Part shown: piece by piece, positions 18,599 to 27,007 of the stretch
How positions within the stretch are numbered: position 1 is the first letter of the stretch
Layout: each line of letters begins with the position of its first letter
Assembly (NCBI GenBank): GCA_963727845.1
Contig: CAVSHI010000001.1
Coordinates: forward strand, 124,001 to 188,000
Source of the DNA: JBEKTW01 sp963727845
GTDB taxonomy: Bacteria > Bacteroidota > Ignavibacteria > UBA10030 > SZUA-254
Length of the DNA: 64,000 nt
Direction: 5' to 3'
Notes under the pieces: generated by a model
The model's database searches: none
Told to the model about the DNA's origin: nothing
Seen by the model: only the letters and a program-made list of their open reading frames with translations
Position numbers and translations under genes: made by a program

Positions 18599-19312
18599 CT
18601 ATTGTTCTATGACGGACTTAATTCTTTCCCGGCAACTATGCGTTGTGCAATCTCTGCAGAAGGGGAAAGTATCCTCGAATGAAAAAATTTCCTTCTTCCC
18701 GGAAATGATCACACCGCTGATTGATTTCAGAGGTTGCATGAGAAAACTTTCGTTGAGCGTTATTCCGATGTCAGCCGGGGTGAGATGTGCAAAGAGTCGT
18801 TTTTGTCCGCTGATGTCCCAACCGCAGTAGCCGGGACTAAACCGGAGTATGCCAGTGTTGTGGTCGTGCCGGTGTGACTCGTTCAGCGATCGGCGATAGA
18901 CGTTTTGAACGGCCTGGGCTGCCATCTCGGCGCCTTCGGAAGCCGTCGAGTCGAGCATGGAGCCAAGAGCAAAGTCGTTCGACTGGAAAAGTCGAGAAAT
19001 TTCATCTGAAACGCTCTTGCCGAGAGTAGCTGCATACAGGGCAAGAGTTCCCGATGCCCCGGCGATGGGTTTGACGGGCGATGCGTCATCGTTCAGACCT
19101 TCGCCTTCAAAAACATTCCTGAAATCCCCCGGGGAGATTTCAACGTACATTCCCGCTGGTTGGGCATGTTGCCTGTAAATAGAGATTGCGTCCCGTGCGA
19201 GTTGCAGGATATGCTCGCCCGGCTGACGCCAGGCAGGGATCCCCTGGGCTTCAAGAACGGCGCTCACGCCAGGAATAACATCTGCAACCGGTATTTCGAG
19301 AATACGTTTCAC
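18599..19312 (-). CDS. MetH activation-domain-like protein for corrinoid methyltransferase
   Basis: 237 residues from GTG 19312, overlapping the MttB-family stop by four bases (GTGA). The motif FSPGYCGWDISGQ resembles the SAM-binding activation domain of methionine synthase, and a C-terminal cysteine group C-x2-C-x4-C (CRDCTTHSC) is present. Proteins of this kind lie beside corrinoid methyltransferases and are thought to reductively reactivate the oxidised cobalt. Here it would serve the adjacent corrinoid protein. The cysteine group may bind a metal or cluster; that is inference. Confidence 0.7.
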   Translation of the reverse strand: MKRILEIPVADVIPGVSAVLEAQGIPAWRQPGEHILQLARDAISIYRQHAQPAGMYVEISPGDFRNVFEGEGLNDDASPVKPIAGASGTLALYAATLGKSVSDEISRLFQSNDFALGSMLDSTASEGAEMAAQAVQNVYRRSLNESHRHDHNTGILRFSPGYCGWDISGQKRLFAHLTPADIGITLNESFLMQPLKSISGVIISGKKEIFSFEDTFPFCRDCTTHSCRERIKSVIEQ

Positions 19313-20770
19313 GATAGATTCTCGGGCAATCGTGCCATTCCGTAACGCCGCGCTTCAGTTTCTATGAGCTTCGTAAGATCCCTTTTGATTTCTTTTGGAA
19401 GAGCGGTGGGCCGGTAAGAACCGAGCAGACCTTCAATTTGCTGCCGGGCCCGATCCTGGAGCCCCGAGCTTCCTTCTTCTTCCCATCGTGCCCTGTTGGC
19501 GCGGTTGATGACGGGCCCTGGAAAATAATCCTCCTGTTTCAGATATTTGCGTGTATGGTCGGCGATGAGGAGATGCTTTTCCCGAAGAAGTTCATCGAAG
19601 ATCGGCCGAGCCGGGAAATCTTCCTTCGGCTCAATTCCTCTGATCATCCGGAAAGTCATGCCGCAGATCTCATTATCGACGACCAGCTTTTCAAGGCTGA
19701 AGCAACTTTCAAAATCGAGCATCCCCGGCCCTGAGATGTTGTTGATCCCGGAAAGCGCCGCAAGAGTTGCTCCCATCGAGGATTCAAGACCGGCCTGCGC
19801 GTCGAGAGACTTTGAATCGCTCAACCCGATGTATGCCTGTGTCGGCAGGCCCAGGTATTTCCCGATTTCATTGTATGCACAATCGATCATCATCGTGCCG
19901 ATGGCGCCCATGGGCGTGGTTTCGTATCGGACGTTCGAAGAATGCGGGCGACCCGCCGTACAGAACCGGCGTGCCCGGATTTGTAAGCTGGCTCATCACC
20001 AGCCCGCTGAGGGTCTCAGCCGTGTGCTGGACGAGCGAGCCGACAAGCGTCACCGGAGACATGAAACCCGAAAGCGGCATTGAGATGTATTCGACAGGGA
20101 TTGAGTATCGTGCGCAATCGATAAGGTTTTGCGATGTGACATCGCTCCACTTCAGCGGCGAAGTGGGACAGCACGAAAATATCGTCAATGGCCGCGATGC
20201 AAGATTCTCCTTCGAGCCCCGCACCGCAAGCTGCAGCTCTTTCATAATTTCGAACGCTTCGATGGTAAACGCGCCCGTCACAACGGGTTTTTCACAATAC
20301 GACAGGCTGAGGTACAGGCGGTAGCTGTCGGATATCCGCTCATGAACATCCGCCGGAATCATTGCCGTTGATTGTGAAGCGATGTTGTTCATACCCGACA
20401 TCAGCTTTGCGTATCTGATGTAGTCAGCGGTGGTCGGTTTTCGAATCTTGTTCGTCGTGCCGTCCAGGACGTTGATTGCCGCCGAGCCGGGAGTGAAATT
20501 CACGGTGAAACCGGAAAGGTCGACGGCCTCCTCGCCCAGAACGTCAAAAAGCTTAAACGCATGGGGCGCTGCGGCCAATGCGTTATCGATCAAACTTTGT
20601 GTGAAATAAACACGCCGGGTACTTTTGTCGATGCGCGCACCGGAGTCCGACAGCATGGAGAGAGCGGTATCATTGTGAATCTCCATGCCGAGGCTGCACA
20701 AGAGATCTCTTCCTTCTCCGACGATTCTCTCAATAAGGTCATCGCTGAGAAATTTTACAACGGGTCTCAC
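19309..20770 (-). pseudogene. MttB-family (trimethylamine methyltransferase superfamily) corrinoid methyltransferase, one-base frameshift
   Basis: Corrected length is about 486 residues, normal for the non-pyrrolysine MttB superfamily, whose known members demethylate quaternary amines such as glycine betaine. GTG 20770 has AAAGGA eight bases upstream. Frame 1 reads to GGSPAFF; frame 2 resumes with VRYETTPMGAIGTMMIDCAY and ends at 19309. The break is an extra T on the plus strand at 19934-19935, where GACGTC became GACGTTC. It is a frameshift rather than an in-frame TAG, so a pyrrolysine codon does not explain it. The likely role is transfer of a methyl group from an unknown methylated substrate to the adjacent corrinoid protein. 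Confidence 0.82.
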
Positions 20771-20828
20771 ATGAAATTCCTTTCAACTTTACAGATTGCA
20801 TCTAATATGTGAATATTTCAAATGTATT

Positions 20829-22190
20829 TCAATCTGTGGAATATAAGGCTCTTTTCTTCCAATAAAAATATGCCGGCAATCCCAAAAGAATAATCCCGAG
20901 TCCGATGACGGCATCTCTCGGGTCTTCAACGATCGTCGTGATCACGAGATAAAGCGAAAACAGGATAAAAATAACCGGCGTAAACGGATATCCCCATGTT
21001 CTGTACGACCTGGGAAGCTCCGGCGACCGCCTACGCAGCACCATCACAGCCCCCGCCGCCATTGCGTAAAATATCCAGGAAGCGAAAATGGCATAGGTGA
21101 ACAGTTGATTGAAAGTGCTCGTGACGACAAGGAAACTCGCCCAGAGTCCCTGGCCGACCAGTGACGGCACGGGCGTATGGTACTTCGGGTGGATCCTGGC
21201 GAACGACTTGAAGAACACTTTCTCCGACGCCATAGCGTAGTAGATGCGCGCGCCCGTCAGGATAAATCCGTTGTTGCATCCCACCATGGCGATGATGACA
21301 CCGATGACCGCCATCGTGGCGCCGATGGGTCCAACGATCGCCGTCGCGGCATCGGCGGCAACGAGCGTTGATTTTGAGATTGCATCGAGCGAGAGAACCG
21401 AAATGTACGTGAAATTGGTCAAGGCGTAAATGACGATGACGATGAATGTCGAGAGAATCACCGACCTCGGAATGTTCCTCTGAGGGTTCTTCACCTCGCC
21501 CGCGACGTAGGTGATCTCGATCCACCCGTCATACGCCCAGAGCACGGCCACCAGCGCCAGACCGAGCGGCCCCGCAATACCTGATAATGCCGGAAAACTC
21601 GTGAGAGTTGGCCAGCCGACAGAGTTCACGGCATGAAGGAAAAAACCGAGAATGACAAGGAGAAGAAGCGCCGCCATTTTTGAAAACGTGAAGATATTCT
21701 GGACCAGAGCACCCGCCTTCACGCCAAAACAATTGATGGCGGTGAGCGTTGCGATGGAAGCAATGGCAACGATCTTTATTCCCGCAGGCGAAAGCGGGAC
21801 AAAATAGCCGAGGTAGGTGGCGAATCCCACTGCGACCGCAGAGATCGAAGCGCCCATGATCACCGCGAACGCAGTCCAACCGTAGAGGAATCCCCACAGT
21901 TGTCCGTAAGCGTCCGAGAGGTACACATACTGACCGCCCGCCTTCGGGTACATTGCTCCCAGCTCGGCAACTGAAAGCGCACCCAGGAGGCTCACGCCGC
22001 CCCCGATGATCCATACAAATATCACCAGAGAAGACGAGTGAAGATAAAGCGCTATGGTTGCCGGGACCAGAAAAATGCCCGAGCCGATAATGCTTCCGAC
22101 GTTGACCATCGTCGAATCCAGCAACGATAGTTCGCGCCGGAGCTCCGGCCGGCTTTCCAAGGGCTGCGTATGTTCTGCAGTCTGATTCAA
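20829..22190 (-). CDS. APC-family amino acid/polyamine permease
   Basis: 453 residues with about 12 membrane segments. The N-terminal signature MVNVGSIIGSGIFLVPATI and the following AELGAMYPKAGGQYVYL are typical of the LAT/SteT branch of amino acid exchangers. The start is a TTG at 22190, seven bases after the SPFH stop; no ATG lies before the first membrane segment. It sits 58 bases upstream of the MttB-family gene on the same strand, so it might import that enzyme's substrate. A quaternary amine would more usually enter through a BCCT or ABC system, so this link is weak. Confidence 0.85.
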   Translation of the reverse strand: MNQTAEHTQPLESRPELRRELSLLDSTMVNVGSIIGSGIFLVPATIALYLHSSSLVIFVWIIGGGVSLLGALSVAELGAMYPKAGGQYVYLSDAYGQLWGFLYGWTAFAVIMGASISAVAVGFATYLGYFVPLSPAGIKIVAIASIATLTAINCFGVKAGALVQNIFTFSKMAALLLLVILGFFLHAVNSVGWPTLTSFPALSGIAGPLGLALVAVLWAYDGWIEITYVAGEVKNPQRNIPRSVILSTFIVIVIYALTNFTYISVLSLDAISKSTLVAADAATAIVGPIGATMAVIGVIIAMVGCNNGFILTGARIYYAMASEKVFFKSFARIHPKYHTPVPSLVGQGLWASFLVVTSTFNQLFTYAIFASWIFYAMAAGAVMVLRRRSPELPRSYRTWGYPFTPVIFILFSLYLVITTIVEDPRDAVIGLGIILLGLPAYFYWKKRALYSTD

Positions 22191-22197
22191 TCAGGTT

Positions 22198-23088
22198 CTA
22201 CTTGGTGTCGAGAATGACCGGCAAACCATCCTTTCCGCTTCCGACGATGACGACCTTCGCATTGGTGGACTCCGCGATCTTCATCGTCGCTTCAATTCCC
22301 TTCCATCGGAGGAGGTTATCGCTGATACTCTGCGCCACGATCTTCTGGAAATCGGAGATACCCTGAGCCTCAATGCGTTTCCTGCTGGCTTCCTGGCTCT
22401 CCTTGGTGAGAATGAATTGCATCCTCTGGCTTTCCTGCTCGGCGCGCAGTTTTTCCTCGATCGCCGCCGTCAGCCCGGAAGGAAGTCCGACCTTTCGTAG
22501 AGGAGTCGATTCGATGACAACACCGCGGGGCGCCACGATTTCGATCAGATCCTTCATGATCACCTGTGCAAGGACTTCGCGCTCGGAAGTGTAGAGTGCC
22601 TTTGCTTCGTACGAGGCCGTCACGCCACGGCTCACGGACCGGAATTGTGGCTCGAGGATGACCTCGACATACTCCTCCCCGACGGTTTTGTAAATCTGGG
22701 ATGCACGCTCGGGGTCGAGGTGATATAACACGCTGATCTCCATCTCCACCGTCAATCCCTCCTTCGATGGGACATCCATGACCTCCTTGAGCTCTTGCGT
22801 TTTGATCGACATTTTTGTGACGACCGCAAGGGGATTCACACCGTTGATTCCCGCCTTCAGGGTCATTTCGGACACCGTTCCGAATACATCTATGACGCCA
22901 ACGTGGCCGGCCGGTATGACTGTCAGACATTGAGACAGGGCTATGACGATGGCAAGCAGCGCGATCGCTCCGCTCACGGTCATCGCGCTCCGATACGTAA
23001 CGTTATGCTGGCCGACGAACTTTTTCCGCGCCGCCCACCAGCTCATGGAGGCGGCGATTGCAACGAGCACAAAGAATATGAATATCAT
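22198..23088 (-). CDS. SPFH/prohibitin-like membrane protein
   Basis: 296 residues; ATG 23088 has AAAGGAT five bases upstream. Two N-terminal membrane segments (about 1-15 and 36-56) precede a band-7/SPFH domain (about 57-235) with VIPAGHVGVIDVFGTV and the prohibitin-like EREVLAQVIMKDL and RGVVIESTPLRKV. A coiled-coil rich in Glu/Gln/Arg follows (EEKLRAEQESQRMQF). It probably forms oligomeric rings on the outer face of the inner membrane and influences protease or membrane-domain organisation. It is the first gene of the minus-strand run. Confidence 0.85.
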   Translation of the reverse strand: MIFIFFVLVAIAASMSWWAARKKFVGQHNVTYRSAMTVSGAIALLAIVIALSQCLTVIPAGHVGVIDVFGTVSEMTLKAGINGVNPLAVVTKMSIKTQELKEVMDVPSKEGLTVEMEISVLYHLDPERASQIYKTVGEEYVEVILEPQFRSVSRGVTASYEAKALYTSEREVLAQVIMKDLIEIVAPRGVVIESTPLRKVGLPSGLTAAIEEKLRAEQESQRMQFILTKESQEASRKRIEAQGISDFQKIVAQSISDNLLRWKGIEATMKIAESTNAKVVIVGSGKDGLPVILDTK

Positions 23089-23250
23089 GGCAGATCCTTT
23101 CTATAATTGTAGGATAAGAATCAGAAACGAAGGTGAGTTAGGCAGCTTTAAGGTAGTGAAGCTCTGTATGAGTTCCAAGGGAGAGAAAATGTGCACAAAT
23201 GATGTCCTCCTGACCGTTATTTCACGCCCGCCGACTGAATTCGACAGCGT

Positions 23251-23279
23251 TTGTCGCTATCGTGAATTTTTCGTACTTT
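23251..23279 (+). promoter_or_regulatory. Candidate promoter TTGTCG-N17-TACTTT
   Basis: The spacing is exactly 17 bases and the context (TCGTACTTTC) resembles the -10 context at 10761. It would give a leader of about 250 bases to the TPR-thioredoxin gene. Confidence 0.4.
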
Positions 23280-23395
23280 CTTCCCAGTGAATACCTGTCA
23301 GGATGGCAAGTGGGTTAGAGTTTCCCCGCGAGAGGCGGGTGCGCCTCTGGCGCAGATATTTGGATTTGGGAATCGCATTAACTGATGAAGACATT

Positions 23396-23537
23396 CAAGC
23401 TAATGCCACCGGACCAACACCAAAGAACCACCAGCCAATAGCCAGAACTGATGACGAATAACCAATGATTAATGAACAATGACAACGAACTGACAACTAA
23501 GAACCAACAACCAAGAACTAAGAACAAGGAACAACAT
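23396..23537 (+). repeat. Degenerate heptamer array directly before a start codon
   Basis: A/C-rich units such as AAGAACC, AACAACC, AAGAACT, AAGAACA run up to the ATG at 23539. This is the same family, in the same orientation to the gene, as the arrays before the minus-strand ABC permease genes. It lies outside the ABC locus, so the family is dispersed. Confidence 0.65.
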
Positions 23538-23538
23538 C

Positions 23539-25476
23539 ATGAAAAACACCCTCTGTTTTCTCATCCTCCTGATAAGCACTCTCTCCCGCGCTCAAGAATC
23601 CCGGGACGTTTTCACGCTCTTCCCCGACCATCCTAAATTCGGGGAAACAATCTCCGTCGTGTATAATGCGGAAAGTCCGAAGGCTGTCCTGCGGGATACA
23701 AAGGAAGTAACTCTGGATGTGTTCATGTATTCGGGAGATTTTACGAAGGATTACCTCAGCGAGCTTCCGATGAAGAGCGATGGGAAAGTTTGGAAAACTT
23801 CATTCGTTTTGGACAACCCGAAAGTGAAGCTATTACTGTTCCGGTTTGTGTCGGGTGAGAAGGTTGACGATAACGACGACAACGTCTGGGCTTCGATGGT
23901 TTATGCGAACGACGGCCTGCCGGTGAAGGGAGCCCACCCCGGGCTATCACAACTCTACCGGTACGGAATCAGGTCGTTCAAACGCACGCGCGATGAGAAT
24001 GCTGCGAGAGCAGAACTACTCGCCGAGAAGGAACGGTTTCCCGACGATTGGGATGCCGCCTCCACTCTGTGGGATATGACATTGCAAAAAGATCCGTCCG
24101 ATTCGTCAAAGGCGCGGATAAAGGCCGAGCTGAATGTATTCTATGAAAGAGATAAGATGAACGACTCGCTTCTCTCCAGATACGTGGCCTGGTACAACGC
24201 TGTGGGCGACTCGGGCAAAGCACGGGAGATCCGCGAGACCGGAATTGCCCGCAACCCCAAGGGGTTTCTCGCGCGATCCATGCGATGGAGTGACATGAGG
24301 AAGGAAGCGACACCGCAGAAAAAGGTGGATTTCGCCGAGAAGTACTTCGCGGAATTCCCGGTTCTCGACAGCGCGGACAATCAAAATAAACTCTCCACCG
24401 TCTTCTATTATTGTATCCAGGCAAATGATGTCGACAAAGCGATAAAGATCGTTTCCCAGATGACGAAGCCGACGGCGTACAACTATTCCCAGATCGTTAC
24501 GAAACTCATGGCGAAGGATGACCGTCTGCGCGAAGCAGTGGTCTTTGCGAAGAAGGCTGTTGATGTGAGCAATGCTGTCGACACCTCTTCCCGTTCGTAC
24601 TACAAAACCAGGAAGGAATGGAACGAAAGCGTCGAGGAAGAAAGAGCAACGAGCTATGATAAATACGGTCAGGCTCTTTTGAAATCTGGCGATGTGACGG
24701 GGGCAGAGGTGAGTTTCGGGGAGGCATACAAGCTTTCTCAGGGAGATGACGTCGACCTCGACGCACGATATCTCGGATGCCTGGTAAGCGACAAGAAGTT
24801 CGGTATGGCAATGGAGGTCGGTCGTAGCTGCATTGTCAAAGGAAAGAGCAACGACAACCTGGTGAACTATTTCAAGGAAGCCTTTGCGAACAAGGAGGGA
24901 GCGAAGGAAGGTTTCGAAAAGTTACCAGCCGATAAACAGAAAGAGTTCGACGGAATCATGGCTGATGCCCACAACGAGATGGTGGCTGCGATGAAGAAGA
25001 AGGTCGGCGAGAGCAGAATCAGCAAGCCTTCGATCGATTTCACGCTCAAGGATCTCGACGGGACGCCGGCGGTATTGTCTGCCCTGAAAGGGAAGGTGGT
25101 CATCCTCGACTTCTGGGCGACGTGGTGCGGGCCGTGCAAAATGTCGTTCCCGTTCCTACAGAAAGTTTACGACAAGTACAAGACCAATCCCAAAGTGGTT
25201 TTTCTGGCGATCAATACGTGGGAGCGCCAGAAAGATTACGACGCAACGGTTGCGAATGCAAAGAAGTTCATCGTGGATAACAAATATAGTTTTCCGGTCT
25301 TTATCGACGCAGACAACAGTGTTATCGACAAATACGGCGTGGAGGGTATTCCCACGAAATTCGTTATTGACGCGAAGAGCACCATTGCTTTTAAAACTGT
25401 CGGATTTGACGGACCGGAAATGGAAGAAGAGCTGACACAACAGATAGAATTGCTTCTTGCGGAAGCGGTCAATTGA
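23539..25476 (+). CDS. TPR-rich protein with C-terminal TlpA-like thioredoxin domain
   Basis: 645 residues with a Sec signal peptide (cleavage after SRA, about residue 18). A beta-rich N-domain (20-130) is followed by TPR-like helices (about 135-470) and a thioredoxin fold of TlpA/ResA type (about 500-640) with WATWCGPC at 526-533 and the cis-proline loop GIPTKFVI. It should act in the periplasm as a thiol-disulfide reductase or disulfide-relay protein, using the TPR part to hold partners. Its stop TGA shares a base with the ATG of the M48 protease gene, so the two are co-translated. Confidence 0.8.
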   Translation: MKNTLCFLILLISTLSRAQESRDVFTLFPDHPKFGETISVVYNAESPKAVLRDTKEVTLDVFMYSGDFTKDYLSELPMKSDGKVWKTSFVLDNPKVKLLLFRFVSGEKVDDNDDNVWASMVYANDGLPVKGAHPGLSQLYRYGIRSFKRTRDENAARAELLAEKERFPDDWDAASTLWDMTLQKDPSDSSKARIKAELNVFYERDKMNDSLLSRYVAWYNAVGDSGKAREIRETGIARNPKGFLARSMRWSDMRKEATPQKKVDFAEKYFAEFPVLDSADNQNKLSTVFYYCIQANDVDKAIKIVSQMTKPTAYNYSQIVTKLMAKDDRLREAVVFAKKAVDVSNAVDTSSRSYYKTRKEWNESVEEERATSYDKYGQALLKSGDVTGAEVSFGEAYKLSQGDDVDLDARYLGCLVSDKKFGMAMEVGRSCIVKGKSNDNLVNYFKEAFANKEGAKEGFEKLPADKQKEFDGIMADAHNEMVAAMKKKVGESRISKPSIDFTLKDLDGTPAVLSALKGKVVILDFWATWCGPCKMSFPFLQKVYDKYKTNPKVVFLAINTWERQKDYDATVANAKKFIVDNKYSFPVFIDADNSVIDKYGVEGIPTKFVIDAKSTIAFKTVGFDGPEMEEELTQQIELLLAEAVN

Positions 25477-26756
25477 TGCGATACTTCATTATTGCAGCAA
25501 TTCTATTGTCGGCAGGCATTCTCGCCCCGGCACAAACCGTTCCATCTCAATCCCCGCCGGACACGGTACAACTTCAAAATGTTCCGGTACCGGTCCCGGA
25601 GCCAACCCAGAAGGCGCTCGACTATCATGCTGGCGGCGACATCCTCTGGATGGTCGATGTGGTCTGGGGACTTCTGCTGCCGGCGGTTTTTCTCTTCACG
25701 GGCTTCTCATCGAAGATTCGAGGATGGGCAGAGAAAATGGGCAGGCACTGGTTCTTTACGATCGGCATCTATTTCATTATTTTCTCCGCGATCTTTTTCG
25801 TTATTAACCTTCCTTTAAGCTACTACGAAGACTTCGTCAGGCAGCATGCGTACGACCTCTCCAACCAGACATTCGGCAAATGGTTCAATGACGCTCTTAA
25901 GGGGCTGATGGTCGGGATCATCATCGGGTTTTTCTTCCTGTGGATTCCCTACCTCCTCCTGAAAAAGAGCCCAAAACGCTGGTGGCTGTACGTGGGGATT
26001 CTCATGATACCGTTTACCATCCTCGCGATGATCGTCTCGCCCATTTGGATCGCGCCGCTGTTTAACGACTTCGGTCCGATGAAAAATAAAGTTCTCGAGG
26101 CAAAGATTCTTGCCCTCGCAGACCGTGCCGGGATCGAGGGGGGCCGCGTGTTTGAGGTGAATAAGAGTGTCGACACAAAAAAGGTGAACGCCTACGTCAC
26201 CGGATTCATGGGGTCGAAACGAATTGTCCTATGGGACAATACCATTAACAAGCTTAATGAGAAGGAAGTGCTCTTCGTTATGGCCCACGAGATGGGGCAC
26301 TACGTGCTCGGCCACGTCTGGAAACTCATCGCTTTCATCTCGCTCATCAGTATGCTGACGCTGTACCTCGCTTACCTGACAGCCGGAGCGTTCGTCAACC
26401 GGTTCAAGCAGCGTTTCGGTTTCGACCGGCTTTCGGATATTGCGTCGCTGCCGCTTATTCTTTTGCTCATCAATTTCTTCGGATTTCTCATCACGCCATT
26501 TGCCAACTGGTACTCACGCTCCATCGAGCACGAAGCCGACCGCTTCGGCCTTGAGATTACGCGGAGCAATCACGATGCCGCAACCGCATTCGTGAAGCTC
26601 CAGATGGAAAATCTCAGCGTTCCCCGGCCGGGCACGTTGTACAAGCTCTGGCAAGCGGACCATCCCGTTCTCGGAGACCGGATCGATTTTGCGAATGAAT
26701 ATAAGCCGTGGGAAAAAGGTGAACCTCTCATGTACGGCGAATACTTCAAACCGTAA
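25476..26756 (+). CDS. M48-family membrane zinc metalloprotease (Ste24/CAAX protease-like)
   Basis: 426 residues from ATG 25476 (TGATG overlap with the preceding stop; TTG 25473 is less likely). A signal-like N-terminus and several membrane segments match the M48 CAAX-protease N-domain. The catalytic HEMGH is at 271-275 and the third zinc ligand is in EHEAD (Glu351). Such enzymes degrade or mature membrane proteins at the inner membrane. Coupling to a periplasmic thioredoxin suggests a shared role in envelope protein quality control; that is inference. Confidence 0.85.
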   Translation: MRYFIIAAILLSAGILAPAQTVPSQSPPDTVQLQNVPVPVPEPTQKALDYHAGGDILWMVDVVWGLLLPAVFLFTGFSSKIRGWAEKMGRHWFFTIGIYFIIFSAIFFVINLPLSYYEDFVRQHAYDLSNQTFGKWFNDALKGLMVGIIIGFFFLWIPYLLLKKSPKRWWLYVGILMIPFTILAMIVSPIWIAPLFNDFGPMKNKVLEAKILALADRAGIEGGRVFEVNKSVDTKKVNAYVTGFMGSKRIVLWDNTINKLNEKEVLFVMAHEMGHYVLGHVWKLIAFISLISMLTLYLAYLTAGAFVNRFKQRFGFDRLSDIASLPLILLLINFFGFLITPFANWYSRSIEHEADRFGLEITRSNHDAATAFVKLQMENLSVPRPGTLYKLWQADHPVLGDRIDFANEYKPWEKGEPLMYGEYFKP

Positions 26757-26829
26757 ATTCTCGCTGGACAATATTCAGCACGGCTGTCGTGATGTATCAG
26801 ATATTCAGTGACGTAATGTTCCGGCCTTT

Positions 26830-26886
26830 TACCCTCACCTCTTCAATTCCCCTCTCCCACTGGGAGAGGGGAAAGGGGTGAGGGTA
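26830..26886. repeat. Composite hairpin CCCTCACC/CCCTCTCCC type
   Basis: The outer stem TACCCTCACC (26830-26839) pairs with GGTGAGGGTA (26877-26886); the inner stem CCCCTCTCCCA (26849-26859) pairs with TGGGAGAGGGG (26861-26871). This GGGAGAGGG-type palindrome is a common dispersed intergenic element. Placed after the M48 stop it may end that transcript. Confidence 0.6.
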
Positions 26887-27007
26887 GGGAATGCATCTTA
26901 AGGATGTGAAACGGCCCACGATTCCAGGAATTTATTCAACAGAGTTGAGGTGCAGAACACTATACCGTCAGCTCTCAAATATATTTCACGTGATGAAACA
27001 GGACAAC

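Larger units (their letters stand above)
23089..23538. other. Divergent intergenic region with promoters and heptamer leader
   Basis: 450 bases between the SPFH gene and the TPR-thioredoxin gene. On the minus strand TTGGAA-N17-TACCTT is a weak promoter candidate for SPFH. On the plus strand TTGTCG-N17-TACTTT at 23251-23279 faces the other gene, followed by about 110 unremarkable bases and the heptamer array at 23396-23537. Confidence 0.45.

Noticed and set aside
19309..20770. Break in the MttB-family gene as a pyrrolysine TAG codon
   Set aside because: The two halves are in different reading frames and rejoin after removal of one base, so it is a frameshift and not an in-frame amber codon.
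26830..26886. Composite hairpin as a riboswitch
   Set aside because: It is a plain two-stem palindrome of a common dispersed repeat type without conserved unpaired core sequences.
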